Positions 15,256 to 25,181 are shown, numbered from the stretch's first letter. The stretch: DNA of 51,186 nucleotides from Bacteroidales bacterium (GCA_017539645.1 JAFYCM010000008.1:1-51186), one strand, 5' to 3'. The notes: generated from the letters alone by a model not told the origin. Numbers and translations: made by a program.

Positions 15256-16119
15256 ATGCTAAGAATTGCAGTGCAGGCCAAGGGCCGACTTTACGAAGAA
15301 ACAATGACGATGTTAGCCGAATCGAGTATCAAGATTGATGCAGCAAAACGCACTTTGCTCGTGCCGGCGAAGAATTTCCCAGTAGAAATACTTTATCTCC
15401 GCGACGACGATATTCCTCAAGCTGTGGCTGGTGGTACAGCAGACGTAGGCATCGTGGGCGAGAACGAATTTGAGGAGCGCCAAGAAGATGCTCAAATCAT
15501 CAAGCGCCTCGATTTCAGCAAATGCCGACTCTCGATAGCTATTCCAGAGCGCAACCTCGAAGAGTACAATAAACTCGGCAGCAAATGGCTCAACGGCAAG
15601 AAGATAGCCACTTCGTATCCGAACATTTTGAAGCGATTCTTAGATAAAAACAACCTCAAAGCCGACATACATATAATTACAGGCTCGGTGGAGATTGCGC
15701 CGGGTATCGGCTTGGCAGATTGCATCTTCGACATCGTCAGCTCGGGCGCAACGCTCGTAAGTAACAACCTAAAGGAGGTCGAAGTAGTTATGAAGAGTGA
15801 GGCCGTACTTATTGGCAACAACAAGATGAGCGCCGAGAAGAAGCAAATTCTCGATGAATTGCTTTTCCGCTTCGACTCGTATAAAAACGCCGAGGGCAAG
15901 AAATACATAGTTCTCAACATACCTAATGATAAAATTGCCGATGCAACGAAGCTACTCCCAGGTATGAAAGCGCCCACCATCACGCGCCTCGAAACGGAAG
16001 GCTGGTCGTCGATGGCGTCGGTGGTTTCGGAAAAAGATTTTTGGGATATTATAGGTAAGCTGAAACAACTTGGCGCTGAGAGTATATTAGTGATGCCAAT
16101 AGAAAAAATGATTCTCTGA
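15256..16119 (+). CDS. hisG: ATP phosphoribosyltransferase, long form
   Basis: 287 residues, so the long HisG type with its own C-terminal regulatory domain (about 210-287, with histidine feedback) that does not need HisZ. It catalyses the first step of histidine synthesis, ATP plus PRPP to phosphoribosyl-ATP. Visible: LRIAVQAKGRL at the N-terminus, GTADVGIVGENE, and the PRPP-binding stretch near ADCIFDIVSSGATL (about 155-168). Its stop TGA overlaps the hisD ATG by one base (TGATG). Confidence 0.96.
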   Translation: MLRIAVQAKGRLYEETMTMLAESSIKIDAAKRTLLVPAKNFPVEILYLRDDDIPQAVAGGTADVGIVGENEFEERQEDAQIIKRLDFSKCRLSIAIPERNLEEYNKLGSKWLNGKKIATSYPNILKRFLDKNNLKADIHIITGSVEIAPGIGLADCIFDIVSSGATLVSNNLKEVEVVMKSEAVLIGNNKMSAEKKQILDELLFRFDSYKNAEGKKYIVLNIPNDKIADATKLLPGMKAPTITRLETEGWSSMASVVSEKDFWDIIGKLKQLGAESILVMPIEKMIL

Positions 16120-17399
16120 TGAAATTTGTAGAATATCCAAGCAAGGCGCAATGGGGCGAACTGCTCACGCGTCCACACATCGATAGCGGCGACCTTTCGT
16201 CCATTGTGGGCGGCGTACTCAACGACGTGCGCACTCGTGGCGACGAGGCCGTGAAGGAGTACGAACTAAAGTTCGACAAAGTTGCGCTTCAATCGCTTGC
16301 CGTTAGCGATGCAGAAATAGCTGAAGCAGAGCATCTTGTAAGCAACGAGCTGAAACGCGCCATACTTACTGCAAAGGAGAATATAGCTAAGTTTCACGCT
16401 GCGCAAGACCAGCCACTACCTTCGCTCGAGACCATGCCCGGCGTGCGTTGCTGGCAAAAAGCCGTACCAATTCAAAAAGTCGGGCTCTACATACCTGGCG
16501 GCACAGCACCGCTTTTCAGCACCGTACTTATGCTTGCAGTACCAGCACAAATAGCTGGCTGTAAGGAGATTGTACTCTGTTCTCCACCTGCAGCCGATGG
16601 CAAGATTAACCCCGCCGTCGTCTACGCGGCTCATGTGGCTGGCGTAAGCAAGATTTTCAAGATTGGCGGTGTGCAAGCTATCGGCGCAATAGCATACGGA
16701 ACGCAATCTGTACCAAAGGTCTACAAGATTTTTGGCCCGGGCAATCAGTTCGTTACGGCGGCAAAACAAGCTGTCAGTCTGCGCGACGTAGCTATAGATA
16801 TGCCAGCAGGTCCGTCGGAAGTTGAAGTCATTGCCGACGAGACTGCAAACGCTGCTTTTGTGGCTGCCGACATGCTTTCGCAAGCCGAACATGGCGCTGA
16901 TAGTCAGGCTATTCTAATTACGTCGTCGGCAAAATTGGCGCAGGATGTTATGAAAGAGGTTGAGCGGCAGGCGGCATTGCTACCTCGTCTCGAACTAACG
17001 GCTAAGTCGCTAGAACACAGCCGTATAATAGTTGTAAAGAATCTCGATGAAGTTATCGACCTCACCAACGAATATGCGCCCGAGCACCTAATTATCGAAA
17101 CTGCCGAACCGCACAAGATTGCCAACCGCATCTGCAACGCTGGCTCACTCTTCCTCGGCCACCTAACGCCCGAGAGCGCAGGCGATTACGCAAGTGGTAC
17201 GAACCATACGCTGCCCACGAGTGGCTACGCTCATGCCTACAGCGGTGTGAACTTAGACAGCTTCCGCAAGAAGATGACCTATCAGGAGATTACACCCGAA
17301 GGTATACGCAATATTGCTGAAACTGTGGAAGTTATGGCAGAAAACGAGCATCTCGATGCGCACCGTTTGGCAATGAAAATTCGCCGAGAAAGTCTATAA
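16119..17399 (+). CDS. hisD: Histidinol dehydrogenase
   Basis: 426 residues, the usual length. It oxidises L-histidinol to L-histidine in two NAD-dependent, zinc-requiring steps. Motifs: KVGLYIPGGTAPLFSTVLM, GVQAIGAIAYGT, FGPGNQFVTAAK, MPAGPSEV, and the zinc/substrate segment ADMLSQAEHGADSQAILIT (Gln and His ligands); NHTLPTSGYAHAYSGV lies near the C-terminus. It overlaps hisG by one base and is 39 bases before hisC. Confidence 0.97.
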   Translation: MKFVEYPSKAQWGELLTRPHIDSGDLSSIVGGVLNDVRTRGDEAVKEYELKFDKVALQSLAVSDAEIAEAEHLVSNELKRAILTAKENIAKFHAAQDQPLPSLETMPGVRCWQKAVPIQKVGLYIPGGTAPLFSTVLMLAVPAQIAGCKEIVLCSPPAADGKINPAVVYAAHVAGVSKIFKIGGVQAIGAIAYGTQSVPKVYKIFGPGNQFVTAAKQAVSLRDVAIDMPAGPSEVEVIADETANAAFVAADMLSQAEHGADSQAILITSSAKLAQDVMKEVERQAALLPRLELTAKSLEHSRIIVVKNLDEVIDLTNEYAPEHLIIETAEPHKIANRICNAGSLFLGHLTPESAGDYASGTNHTLPTSGYAHAYSGVNLDSFRKKMTYQEITPEGIRNIAETVEVMAENEHLDAHRLAMKIRRESL

Positions 17400-17438
17400 T
17401 ACTTATAACTCTAAACTACAACTTATATCTCCATAACT

Positions 17439-18467
17439 ATGAACTTGAAAAGTCTCATACGGCCTAATATATGGAAGTTGGCGCCATACAGCTGCGCGCG
17501 CGACGAGTTCAAGGGAGAAGCTCGCGTCTTCGTCGATGCCAACGAGAACCCATTCCCAAATGGATTCAACAGGTACCCCGACCCACTGCAACTATCAGTA
17601 AAAGAATCTATTAGCAAAATAAAGAACGTTCGCCCGACGCAAATCATGCTTGGCAATGGCTCCGACGAACCTATCGACTTGATTTACAGAATTTTCTGTG
17701 AACCCAAAGTTGACAATGCCGTAGCTATTGCGCCGTCGTATGGTATGTATGGTGTTTGCGCCGACATCAACGACGTAGAGTATCGCACCGTGCGCCTCAA
17801 CGACGATTTTTCGCTCAATGCCGACGCAGTGCTAAAGGCTACCGACGAGCGTACGCACGTAATTTGGCTCTGCTCACCCAACAACCCAAGTGGTAACTTA
17901 CTAAACCGCAACGAGATAAAGAAAATACTCGATTCTTTCGATGGCATTGTAGTTATCGATGAGGCTTACCAAGATTTTGCTGCGGAATCTTCGTGGTTGA
18001 CTGAACTCGACAAATATCCGCAATTGATTGTATTACAGACATTTTCAAAAGCTTGGGGCATGGCTGGCGTACGTTGCGGAATGGCATTCGCGAGCGAGGA
18101 GATTATCGCCTTTTTCAACAAGGTGAAATATCCATATAACGTAAATATACTTACGCAAAAAACTATAGCTGAAGCACTTAGCAACGAGCAGAAGATGCGC
18201 GAGCAGGTAAAAACCATTCTCGACGAACGTGCAAAGATGCAGCGCGAATTGGCAAAACTCGGCGTGGTTAAGCACATTTTCCCAAGCGATGCAAACTTCT
18301 TACTTGTGCGCGTCACCGATGCACCGAAAATCTACAAGGCATTGGCTGATCGCGGTTGCGTGGTGCGTAGCCGCCACAATGTAGTGCTGTGCGAAAACTG
18401 TTTGCGCATAACCATAGGTACGCCCGAAGAGAACGAAATTATTATTAACGAGTTGAAAACCTTCTAA
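17439..18467 (+). CDS. hisC: Histidinol-phosphate aminotransferase
   Basis: 342 residues. Fold-type I PLP enzyme that makes histidinol phosphate from imidazole-acetol phosphate and glutamate. Visible: DANENPFP (about 33-40), [21 protein letters not shown] (about 143-152), VIDEAYQDF and the PLP lysine Lys204 in [14 protein letters not shown]. It stands two bases before hisB. HisC enzymes sometimes also act on aromatic amino acids, but the operon context fixes the main role. Confidence 0.96.
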   Translation: MNLKSLIRPNIWKLAPYSCARDEFKGEARVFVDANENPFPNGFNRYPDPLQLSVKESISKIKNVRPTQIMLGNGSDEPIDLIYRIFCEPKVDNAVAIAPSYGMYGVCADINDVEYRTVRLNDDFSLNADAVLKATDERTHVIWLCSPNNPSGNLLNRNEIKKILDSFDGIVVIDEAYQDFAAESSWLTELDKYPQLIVLQTFSKAWGMAGVRCGMAFASEEIIAFFNKVKYPYNVNILTQKTIAEALSNEQKMREQVKTILDERAKMQRELAKLGVVKHIFPSDANFLLVRVTDAPKIYKALADRGCVVRSRHNVVLCENCLRITIGTPEENEIIINELKTF

Positions 18468-18469
18468 TT

Positions 18470-19573
18470 ATGAAAAAAGTAATCTTCGTCGACCGCGACG
18501 GAACTCTAATAGTAGAACCGCCTATCACTGAGCAAGTTAACACGCTCGACGAGCTCGAATTTCTTCCGGGCGTAATTAGAAATCTCTATTTCTTGCGTAA
18601 ACATACTGATTTTGAACTTGTTATAGTATCGAATCAAGATGGACTGGGTACTCCGGCCTATCCGCGCGAGGTATTCGACCGCATCGAAGCTAAAATGATA
18701 CAAACGTTTGCTAACGAAGGTGTTACGTTCGACGACGTCTATTTCGATGAGACTTATGCGAGCGACAATAAGCCAACGCGCAAACCCGGCACTGCGATGC
18801 TAACTAAATATCTGACAGGCGATTACGACCTCGCCAACTCCTACATGATTGGCGATCGCATGACCGATATGCAACTTGCTAAAAACTTAGGATGCAAAGG
18901 ATTACTAATCACGCAAAGCGCTGAGCCACTGAATATTGAACGTTGCTGCAAAGTGGCATCGTGGGATAAGATTAGCGAGATTATCTACGCTGGCGAACGC
19001 GTTGGCACGGTGGAGCGCAAGACGAATGAGACGGATATTTACGTAAATATAAACCTCGATGGTTCAGGCGTTTGCAACATAAATACTGGCCTCGGATTCT
19101 TCGACCACATGCTCGAGCAGATTGGTCGCCATTCAGGTTCCGACTTGACTATCAGAGTAAAAGGCGACCTTCACGTCGATGAGCACCACACCATAGAAGA
19201 TACCGCAATTGCTCTCGGCGACGCAATCCGTCAGGCACTTGGCGACAAACGTGGCATTGAACGCTATGGTTTTTGCCTACCTATGGATGACTGTCTATGC
19301 CAAGTGGCGCTTGACTTTGGTGGCCGTCCGTGGCTTGTGTACGATGCGGAGTTCAAACGTGAAAAGATTGGTGATATGCCTACCGAGATGTTTCTTCACT
19401 TCTTCAAGAGCCTCAGCGATTCGGCGCGCATGAACTTGAATATCAAAGCAGAAGGCGAAAACGAACATCACAAGATTGAGGGGATTTTCAAAGCCTTGGC
19501 AAAGAGCATCAAGATGGCCGTTCGCCGCGACATATATAACTATCAGCTACCCAGCACAAAGGGAATGCTGTAA
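18470..19573 (+). CDS. hisB: Bifunctional histidinol-phosphatase / imidazoleglycerol-phosphate dehydratase
   Basis: 367 residues. The N-terminal half (about 1-165) is a HAD phosphatase with Asp8 and Asp10 in [15 protein letters not shown], and MIGDRMTD. The C-terminal half (about 180-367) is IGP dehydratase with [26 protein letters not shown] and [16 protein letters not shown], whose His/Glu clusters bind Mn. The fused form is known from enterobacteria and Bacteroidetes. It closes hisGDCB; hisH, hisA, hisF and hisIE are not in the window. Confidence 0.97.
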   Translation: MKKVIFVDRDGTLIVEPPITEQVNTLDELEFLPGVIRNLYFLRKHTDFELVIVSNQDGLGTPAYPREVFDRIEAKMIQTFANEGVTFDDVYFDETYASDNKPTRKPGTAMLTKYLTGDYDLANSYMIGDRMTDMQLAKNLGCKGLLITQSAEPLNIERCCKVASWDKISEIIYAGERVGTVERKTNETDIYVNINLDGSGVCNINTGLGFFDHMLEQIGRHSGSDLTIRVKGDLHVDEHHTIEDTAIALGDAIRQALGDKRGIERYGFCLPMDDCLCQVALDFGGRPWLVYDAEFKREKIGDMPTEMFLHFFKSLSDSARMNLNIKAEGENEHHKIEGIFKALAKSIKMAVRRDIYNYQLPSTKGML

Positions 19574-19579
19574 ATAACA

Positions 19580-19610
19580 TTTTCAAGGTCGCAAATAGCG
19601 ACCTTGAAAA
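19580..19610. terminator. Bidirectional terminator between hisB and msrC
   Basis: TTTTCAAGGTCGC and GCGACCTTGAAAA form a perfect 13-base-pair stem with a five-base loop and T/A flanks on both sides, serving the convergent hisB and msrC genes. Confidence 0.85.
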
Positions 19611-19622
19611 TAATAATTTGAA

Positions 19623-20105
19623 TCACACCAACTTATCGGCGAGTTCCTTCACAAGTTTTTCGAGCCACGTTTTATCAACCTCGTCGAAAGTGGCAAGTTG
19701 AGCGCTATCTATGTCGAGGACGGCTTTTACGTCACCATTAATAATTATAGGCACAACAATCTCGCTTTTCGACTCCGATGAGCACGCAATGTGTCCGGGA
19801 AATTGGTCGACATCGGGCACAACAATGGTGTGCGCCTCTTTCCACGACGTGCCGCACACACCACGACCTTTACCAATGCGCGTACAAGCCAATGGACCCT
19901 GGAACGGTCCGAGAACCAATTCGCCGTCTATAACACGGTAGAAGCCAGTCCACCAGAAACCAAACGTAAAATGCAGCATAGCAGCCACGTTACCCATGTT
20001 TGCTATGACGTCTGATTCAGTTGATACTACGGATTTTGCCTGCTCAATAAGGTCGGCATACATATCGGCTTTAGAGCCTTGGGGAATATTGAATGTTTCT
20101 GCCAT
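19623..20105 (-). CDS. msrC: Free methionine-(R)-sulfoxide reductase (GAF domain)
   Basis: 160 residues, a single GAF domain. The three cysteines of the fRMsr family are present: Cys74 (PLACTRI), Cys84 (GRGVCGTSW) and Cys108 (GHIACSSESKSE), along with WTGFYRV and VVPDVDQFPGHIA. It reduces free Met-R-sulfoxide using thioredoxin, in the cytoplasm. It is the last gene of the minus-strand group from the ABC exporter onward; an AT-rich heptamer repeat separates it from the thioesterase gene. Confidence 0.9.
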   Translation of the reverse strand: MAETFNIPQGSKADMYADLIEQAKSVVSTESDVIANMGNVAAMLHFTFGFWWTGFYRVIDGELVLGPFQGPLACTRIGKGRGVCGTSWKEAHTIVVPDVDQFPGHIACSSESKSEIVVPIIINGDVKAVLDIDSAQLATFDEVDKTWLEKLVKELADKLV

Positions 20106-20113
20106 GAGTATAA

Positions 20114-20164
20114 TTATGAGTTATGAGTTATGAGTTACGAATTACAATTTTCAATTATGAATTC
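20114..20164. repeat. AT-rich heptamer repeat
   Basis: Three exact copies of TTATGAG are followed by decaying copies (TTACGAA, TTACAAT, TTTCAAT and so on). Nineteen bases within it (20145-20163) recur exactly, inverted, at 43124-43142. It occupies the gap between the msrC and thioesterase genes. Confidence 0.6.
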
Positions 20165-20614
20165 TCAATTCTTCTCAATCTCCTCAATCCTTTTGCGCCA
20201 TTCATCGGGAATGGGAATAGGTTTGCGGGTGGTGAGGTCTACGCAGGCCATTACGGATTCGCCAACGGTGAAAATCTCGCCCGTGTTGGCATCGACAATC
20301 TTCTGTATCAGGCGAATGCTTTTGTTGCCCACGTGGTAGACCGAAGTTTGCACCTCCACTTGCTTGTCGATAGTTATCTGGCTTAGGAAATCCACCGTGT
20401 ACGAAGCCAAAATGAACGTCACGTTGTTGGCGAAGAAGAGCCCTTTGTCCTTATAAATACGATGCATATAAGCCTCTTTGCCAACGTCGAGGAGCTGCTG
20501 TTGCGACGCATTGTTGACGTGTTGATATGGGTCGAGGTCGCTGAAGCGAAGTTGTATGGGTGTACGTATGGCAAACTTATACGTATGTATATCTACCGGA
20601 TATTCTCTATTCAT
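20165..20614 (-). CDS. YbgC/FadM-like acyl-CoA thioesterase (hotdog fold)
   Basis: 149 residues, the common length of single-domain 4HBT thioesterases. The active-site loop RFSDLDPYQHVNNASQ (residues 23-38, Asp28 and His32) matches the 4HBT pattern 'D.D..GHVNN..Y' with Tyr-Gln in place of the Gly. The later segments VTFILASYTVDFLSQITI and EVQTSVYHVGNKSIRL fit the hotdog beta-sheet. It hydrolyses acyl-CoA or acyl-ACP thioesters; chain-length preference cannot be told. It starts seven bases after the tsaC stop. Confidence 0.8.
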   Translation of the reverse strand: MNREYPVDIHTYKFAIRTPIQLRFSDLDPYQHVNNASQQQLLDVGKEAYMHRIYKDKGLFFANNVTFILASYTVDFLSQITIDKQVEVQTSVYHVGNKSIRLIQKIVDANTGEIFTVGESVMACVDLTTRKPIPIPDEWRKRIEEIEKN

Positions 20615-20620
20615 TATCAG

Positions 20621-21193
20621 CTATTTACGTATAATAGTAATCTCGCCATTGTTCTTCAACTTCACAATGCTCGACGGCTTATGCGGCGTATTATCGTTTT
20701 GCTTGAAGTCGACAATGTAGTCCACACCGTTCTTTATCTCATCGGAAATCTCGGCAAACGTAGCTGCCGTAGGCTGTCCGCTGATATTGGCTGATGTCGA
20801 CACGATTGGTTTCTGAAAACGGAAACAGAGCTCCTTACTGAACTCTTCGCTCGTCACGCGGAAAGCTATCGAACCATCTTCGGCAACGAGGTTTGGCGCA
20901 AGATTGCGAGCATCGTCGAGAATCACGGTGAGCGGCGAAGTGGAGAGCGTCATCATGTCGTAGGCAACGTTAGGAATCTCCTTCACGTAGCGCACAATGC
21001 GGTCGGGACTATCTACGAGCAGTATCAAGCTCTTCGACTCGCTGCGTTGCTTCAGCGCGTAGACCTTCTTCACCGCCTCTTCGTTGGTGGCATCGCAGCC
21101 AATGCCCCACACGGTATCCGTCGGGTACAGTATTATTCCTCCCTTGCGCATCACATCGATGCTGCGCTTCACTTCTTCTGCTATGTTGCTCAT
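20621..21193 (-). CDS. tsaC: Threonylcarbamoyl-AMP synthase (YrdC/Sua5 family)
   Basis: 190 residues, one YrdC domain and no C-terminal Sua5 domain. Visible: GGIILYPTDTVWGIGCDA, YALKQRSESKSLILL (the KxR motif), AFRVTSE, and PIVSTSANISGQP. It makes threonylcarbamoyl-AMP for the t6A37 modification of ANN-reading tRNAs. The short form could also be the YciO paralogue. It lies 18 bases after dapD and 7 before the thioesterase gene, so it is in an operon. Confidence 0.85.
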   Translation of the reverse strand: MSNIAEEVKRSIDVMRKGGIILYPTDTVWGIGCDATNEEAVKKVYALKQRSESKSLILLVDSPDRIVRYVKEIPNVAYDMMTLSTSPLTVILDDARNLAPNLVAEDGSIAFRVTSEEFSKELCFRFQKPIVSTSANISGQPTAATFAEISDEIKNGVDYIVDFKQNDNTPHKPSSIVKLKNNGEITIIRK

Positions 21194-21211
21194 CGCTATA
21201 CTTATTTATAT

Positions 21212-22030
21212 TTATATAGATACATCGAAGTCGCGCAAGCACTCGTTGAGTGACGTCTTGCGGTCGGTCGATTCTTTGCGTTTACCAATGATGAGAGCCG
21301 CCGCCGTGCCGAATTTGCCTGCCGGAAACTCTTTTACATACGTACCAGGAATTACTACCGAACGTGGCGGTACGTAGCCTTTCGTAATTACTGGTTCAGG
21401 GCCTGTTACGTCGATAATCTTCGTAGATGCAGTAAGTACAGTGCCGGCGCCCAACACAGCTTCTGCGCCAATGTGGCAACCTTCTACCACGATGCAGCGC
21501 GAACCAATGAACGCGTGGTCTTCTATAATTACGGGTGCAGCCTGAACTGGCTCCAACACACCACCGATGCCCACGCCACCGCTTAAGTGTACGCCGCGAC
21601 CTATCTGCGCGCAACTGCCCACGGTAGCCCATGTGTCCACCATAGTGCCGCTGCCTACGTGTGCTCCTATATTTACGTACGAAGGCATCATAACTACGCC
21701 TCGCTCCAAAAATGAACCGTAGCGAGCCACAGCCGGCGGGACAACGCGCACGCCCAGCTCGGCATAGTTTTCCTTCAACGGAATTTTGTCCGTCCATTCG
21801 AGCGGACCAACCTCCACAGTCTCAGCTTTTTGCAGCGGGAAGTAGAGTATTACAGCTTTCTTTATCCATGTATTTACGAGCCACTCGCCATTTTCGGTTG
21901 GCTCAGCCACACGGATTTTGCCTTTATCGAGGAGCTCTATCACTTCGCTTACGGCATTTTTCACCTCTTGCGTCTGTAGCAGAGTGCGGTCGTCCCACGC
22001 GCGCTCTACCACCTCTTTTAGTTTTTCCAT
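21212..22030 (-). CDS. dapD: 2,3,4,5-tetrahydropyridine-2,6-dicarboxylate N-succinyltransferase
   Basis: 272 residues, typical DapD length. After an alpha-helical N-domain with VVERAWDDR, the centre is a left-handed beta-helix of hexapeptide repeats (IGAHVGSGTMVDTWATVGS, HLSGGVGIGGVLEPVQAAPV, AFIGSRCIVVEGC). It carries out the succinylation step of meso-diaminopimelate and lysine synthesis and so feeds peptidoglycan. It lies 33 bases downstream of the ABC exporter gene and 18 upstream of tsaC. Confidence 0.95.
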   Translation of the reverse strand: MEKLKEVVERAWDDRTLLQTQEVKNAVSEVIELLDKGKIRVAEPTENGEWLVNTWIKKAVILYFPLQKAETVEVGPLEWTDKIPLKENYAELGVRVVPPAVARYGSFLERGVVMMPSYVNIGAHVGSGTMVDTWATVGSCAQIGRGVHLSGGVGIGGVLEPVQAAPVIIEDHAFIGSRCIVVEGCHIGAEAVLGAGTVLTASTKIIDVTGPEPVITKGYVPPRSVVIPGTYVKEFPAGKFGTAAALIIGKRKESTDRKTSLNECLRDFDVSI

Positions 22031-22063
22031 GTTTATATAAATGTTAGGTTGTTAGGTTCAGGG

Positions 22064-25000
22064 TTAGGCTCTTAGTTTTTGCAGTCGACGGTGCATACGA
22101 TGCATCTGAATCTTCTCGATGTAGCGCAGCACTCGGCGCAGCAGATCGAAATAGAGCGTGAAATATAGCACTATCGTAAATATCCATAGCATGATGATGT
22201 TGAACCATTGCGTAGGTATGGTGAAGTCGGCAAAACGCTTGTATGGAGCGTAGAAATGCGCACGTCCCCAATGGTTATCTGTGATATTATAGATAGGCTG
22301 CTTCTTACGCACAAGCACGTCGGGGTAAGCTTCAATCTGCGTGAAATCGCGCTTGTTGAGGGCAAATTCGTCGATGGCTTCGTTGGTATTGCGATGCTTC
22401 AGAGCCACCACGGCATCGGTAGAACCGAGTTTCGCAACGAGAGCTTTATTTATGCTGTCAATCTGAGCATTATAGGTATTGAACTGCTCGCTGTAACGCG
22501 TCTTTAGCTCCTCAAGTTGCTGCTCAATTACGGCGTAGCTCGACTCATCGTATTTCGGAGACATCAGCGTGCGCAAGAGCTTCGGATACTTCTTCAAACT
22601 TGTAGATGCAAGTTTGCTAAGCTCCGTAAATAGCAATTCTGAGCGCATTTGCAGTTTCTCATTCTCGCCATTCGAACGCAGCGTTTCGCAATCTTTATTA
22701 ATCTTGCTAAGTTCTGGAATCCAAGAGGTTACTGCATACGATGCCTCACTGCGTTTTTGCTCAGCATTGAAGAAGTGGCGCTCATATTCATTCTCTGTAA
22801 ACTGATAAACTGCCAACGCCTCATACGACCAGCGCGAAATCATCAAGTCGCCAATGCGCGGCACGTACTCTTTGTTGGTTATGCTCTCGTGAAGGTGGTC
22901 GAAGCGCACCATCGTTCCGCTGAAGAGCAGCTGCGGCACTATAATTAACGGTATAAGTATGTATATAGATACCGTACTCTTCAAGCCACTACTTATATTC
23001 AGACCAAACACAATCGACGTTGCGAAGGTGCTGAAGAGTATCGCCCAATGACCGAGCCACATGTCTTCAAGGCCCAAAATGAAGTCGCCAATAAGTACGA
23101 GCGATAGCGATTGAAGCGACGCTAACACAAAGAGATTCAGTATTTTACTATTTAGATATGCCGAGCGACTCAAATTCAAGAACTTCTCGCGCACAAGCAA
23201 TTTGCGGTCTCTTATTATCTCTTGCGCCGACACGTTTAGTCCAACGAAAATAGCCACTATCACGCTCATAAATAGATACGTAGGAATATTCTCGTTGGTG
23301 TATAGGTCGTAGAAGCCCGCGTTGTTGAGGTAGCGCGTGCAGAACGCCAAAAGGAATGCCAAAATGGGCACTTCGAAGATATTTATGAGTAGCGACTGCG
23401 TGTCCTTGAGCTTCTTGAGCGCGTCTCGACGCACGTAAGTGCGGAATTGGCTCACGCGGCTCGGCGCACTGTAGAGGTTGGGGGGAAGTTTCTCCTTCAG
23501 CACTCGCTCTTTGTATTTCCAATCGAACGAGGCTTCAAACTCGTCGCAGTATTGGCGATACCACTCTTCGGGGCTCACTTTGCGCTTGCGTATCAGCTTG
23601 CCCGACGGGTCTACCATTCGCGCCTCAATGATGCGTAGCGGCTGCTCGGTCTTCACGTTGCCACATACGTAACACTCTTTTTCTTCGGGGTTTACGTAGT
23701 GCGCCTTGCGCTTGAAGTATACTATGGCCTGCATCGGGTTGCCATTGTAGACCACGTGTCCGCCTTGGTCGATAATTACAAGTTTGTCGAGCAGTTTATA
23801 TATATCGCTATTCGGCTGGTGAATATTTATAATTACGAGCTTTCCTTTGAGCGCCTGACGTTTTAGCAACATCATAACCTTCTCAGAATCAAAGCTTGAG
23901 AGACCCGACGTTGGCTCATCTACGAAGAGAATCGACGGTTCACGCATAAGCTCGAGCGCTATGTTGAGGCGCTTACGCTGTCCGCCGCTGAGCACCTTGT
24001 TGAGCGGAGTACCTACGCGGAGGTCGTGCGCCTCCACAAGGTCGAAGTCGTTGATGGCTTTCTCCACAAGTTCGTGCTGGCGTTTCTTCGAAAAGTTGCT
24101 AAAAACGAGGCGCGCATTGAAGAGAAGGTTTTCGTATACAGTCAACTCTTCGTTGAGCATATCGTCTTGCGGCACATAGCCAATTACACCTTGCAACTTC
24201 TTGTGGTCGCGATGCAGGTCGTAGCCATTTATACTTATGCTGCCATTCGACAATTTGAGGTTGCCGTTCATAACATTCATAAGCGTCGACTTGCCAGAGC
24301 CCGAACCGCCCATAATACCTACGAGCTGCCCCGATTTGCCAAGGTAGCTGAAGCGGTGAATGCCTATGTTGGTGTCGGAAAATTTATACTCTATGTCGGT
24401 GGCTTTGTATATGATGCGGCCCGTCTCGGTCTTGGTGATGAATTTCTCGGCAATGTGGCCGTAATATACCGGTCGAACGTGCGACGTATTTATCACAGCG
24501 CCAGGCTCCATTGGGTAGACTTTGCCCGGTTCCACCTTATGGCCGCTGAGGTAGAGGTTACGTTCGTTGCTGCAGCGGAAGAGGAATGTGTTGGTGCGCT
24601 TGATATGCAGCACCCAAACCGACACTTGCTGTTTCGAAATAAATATATGCTTGATGTCGGGATTGGGCTTGTCGGGATTGCCGTTTATAAGTAGCAAGCA
24701 GCCTTTGTCCGCAACATTGAGCGGTTCACCGAGCGAGAAATCTTTCAAATTCCAGTAATCGCTGGGCGGGATACGCAGATGCTCAGCCAAATTGTCGATG
24801 AAGAGTTCCTCCTCTTCTGTAATCTCAGGCTCGCGCATGAAGTTGAGCAGCGAGTTGAGTATCAATATTTTGGCTTCGAGATCAATTTCTCTATTTATAT
24901 CAGCACATATACGGCTCATAACCACGAGGTTGCTCGCGGCTTCATCTTCGGGCGTACTTTCATCGGTAGCGTTGAAGAAGCCTAAATAGTAGTCGTATCG

Positions 25001-25147
25001 CTTTAGAAATTGCTTGACGTACTCGGTGCTAAATTGCTCCGAAAGGTACTCTTCAACCTTGGCTCGCCCCTCTTTGGTGTTGGTGTGCTTCACCACAGTG
25101 AGAAGAGCATACAATTGCATCAGTGCTTCAAGCAGAACTTCGCTCAT
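22064..25147 (-). CDS. ABCG-like exporter with N-terminal regulatory domains
   Basis: 1027 residues, half-transporter layout. Residues 1-130 are a helical TerB-like region. Residues 165-235 look FHA-like (VWVLHIKRTNTFLFRC, NLYLSGHKV). The ABC ATPase follows: Walker A GGSGSGKST (280-288), signature LSGGQRKR (386-393), Walker B LFVDEPTSGLSSFD (D410, E411) and NIHQP. A CYVCG pair sits near residue 485. An ABC2-type membrane domain with about five hydrophobic segments (about 600-780) is interrupted by a long coiled-coil, periplasm-facing insert (about 800-960); the last membrane helix is near 990. This order is known from Bacteroidetes exporters of unknown cargo; the FHA-like part suggests phosphothreonine-dependent control. 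Confidence 0.85.
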   Translation of the reverse strand: MSEVLLEALMQLYALLTVVKHTNTKEGRAKVEEYLSEQFSTEYVKQFLKRYDYYLGFFNATDESTPEDEAASNLVVMSRICADINREIDLEAKILILNSLLNFMREPEITEEEELFIDNLAEHLRIPPSDYWNLKDFSLGEPLNVADKGCLLLINGNPDKPNPDIKHIFISKQQVSVWVLHIKRTNTFLFRCSNERNLYLSGHKVEPGKVYPMEPGAVINTSHVRPVYYGHIAEKFITKTETGRIIYKATDIEYKFSDTNIGIHRFSYLGKSGQLVGIMGGSGSGKSTLMNVMNGNLKLSNGSISINGYDLHRDHKKLQGVIGYVPQDDMLNEELTVYENLLFNARLVFSNFSKKRQHELVEKAINDFDLVEAHDLRVGTPLNKVLSGGQRKRLNIALELMREPSILFVDEPTSGLSSFDSEKVMMLLKRQALKGKLVIINIHQPNSDIYKLLDKLVIIDQGGHVVYNGNPMQAIVYFKRKAHYVNPEEKECYVCGNVKTEQPLRIIEARMVDPSGKLIRKRKVSPEEWYRQYCDEFEASFDWKYKERVLKEKLPPNLYSAPSRVSQFRTYVRRDALKKLKDTQSLLINIFEVPILAFLLAFCTRYLNNAGFYDLYTNENIPTYLFMSVIVAIFVGLNVSAQEIIRDRKLLVREKFLNLSRSAYLNSKILNLFVLASLQSLSLVLIGDFILGLEDMWLGHWAILFSTFATSIVFGLNISSGLKSTVSIYILIPLIIVPQLLFSGTMVRFDHLHESITNKEYVPRIGDLMISRWSYEALAVYQFTENEYERHFFNAEQKRSEASYAVTSWIPELSKINKDCETLRSNGENEKLQMRSELLFTELSKLASTSLKKYPKLLRTLMSPKYDESSYAVIEQQLEELKTRYSEQFNTYNAQIDSINKALVAKLGSTDAVVALKHRNTNEAIDEFALNKRDFTQIEAYPDVLVRKKQPIYNITDNHWGRAHFYAPYKRFADFTIPTQWFNIIMLWIFTIVLYFTLYFDLLRRVLRYIEKIQMHRMHRRLQKLRA

Positions 25148-25181
25148 GGAAATGTATATGTGTCGTTATAAAATGGAATAA

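Noticed and set aside
22036-22078. GTTAGG repeats between dapD and the exporter gene, telomere-like
   Set aside because: Only three imperfect copies in a 33-base gap that runs into the end of the exporter gene; no sign of a chromosome end.
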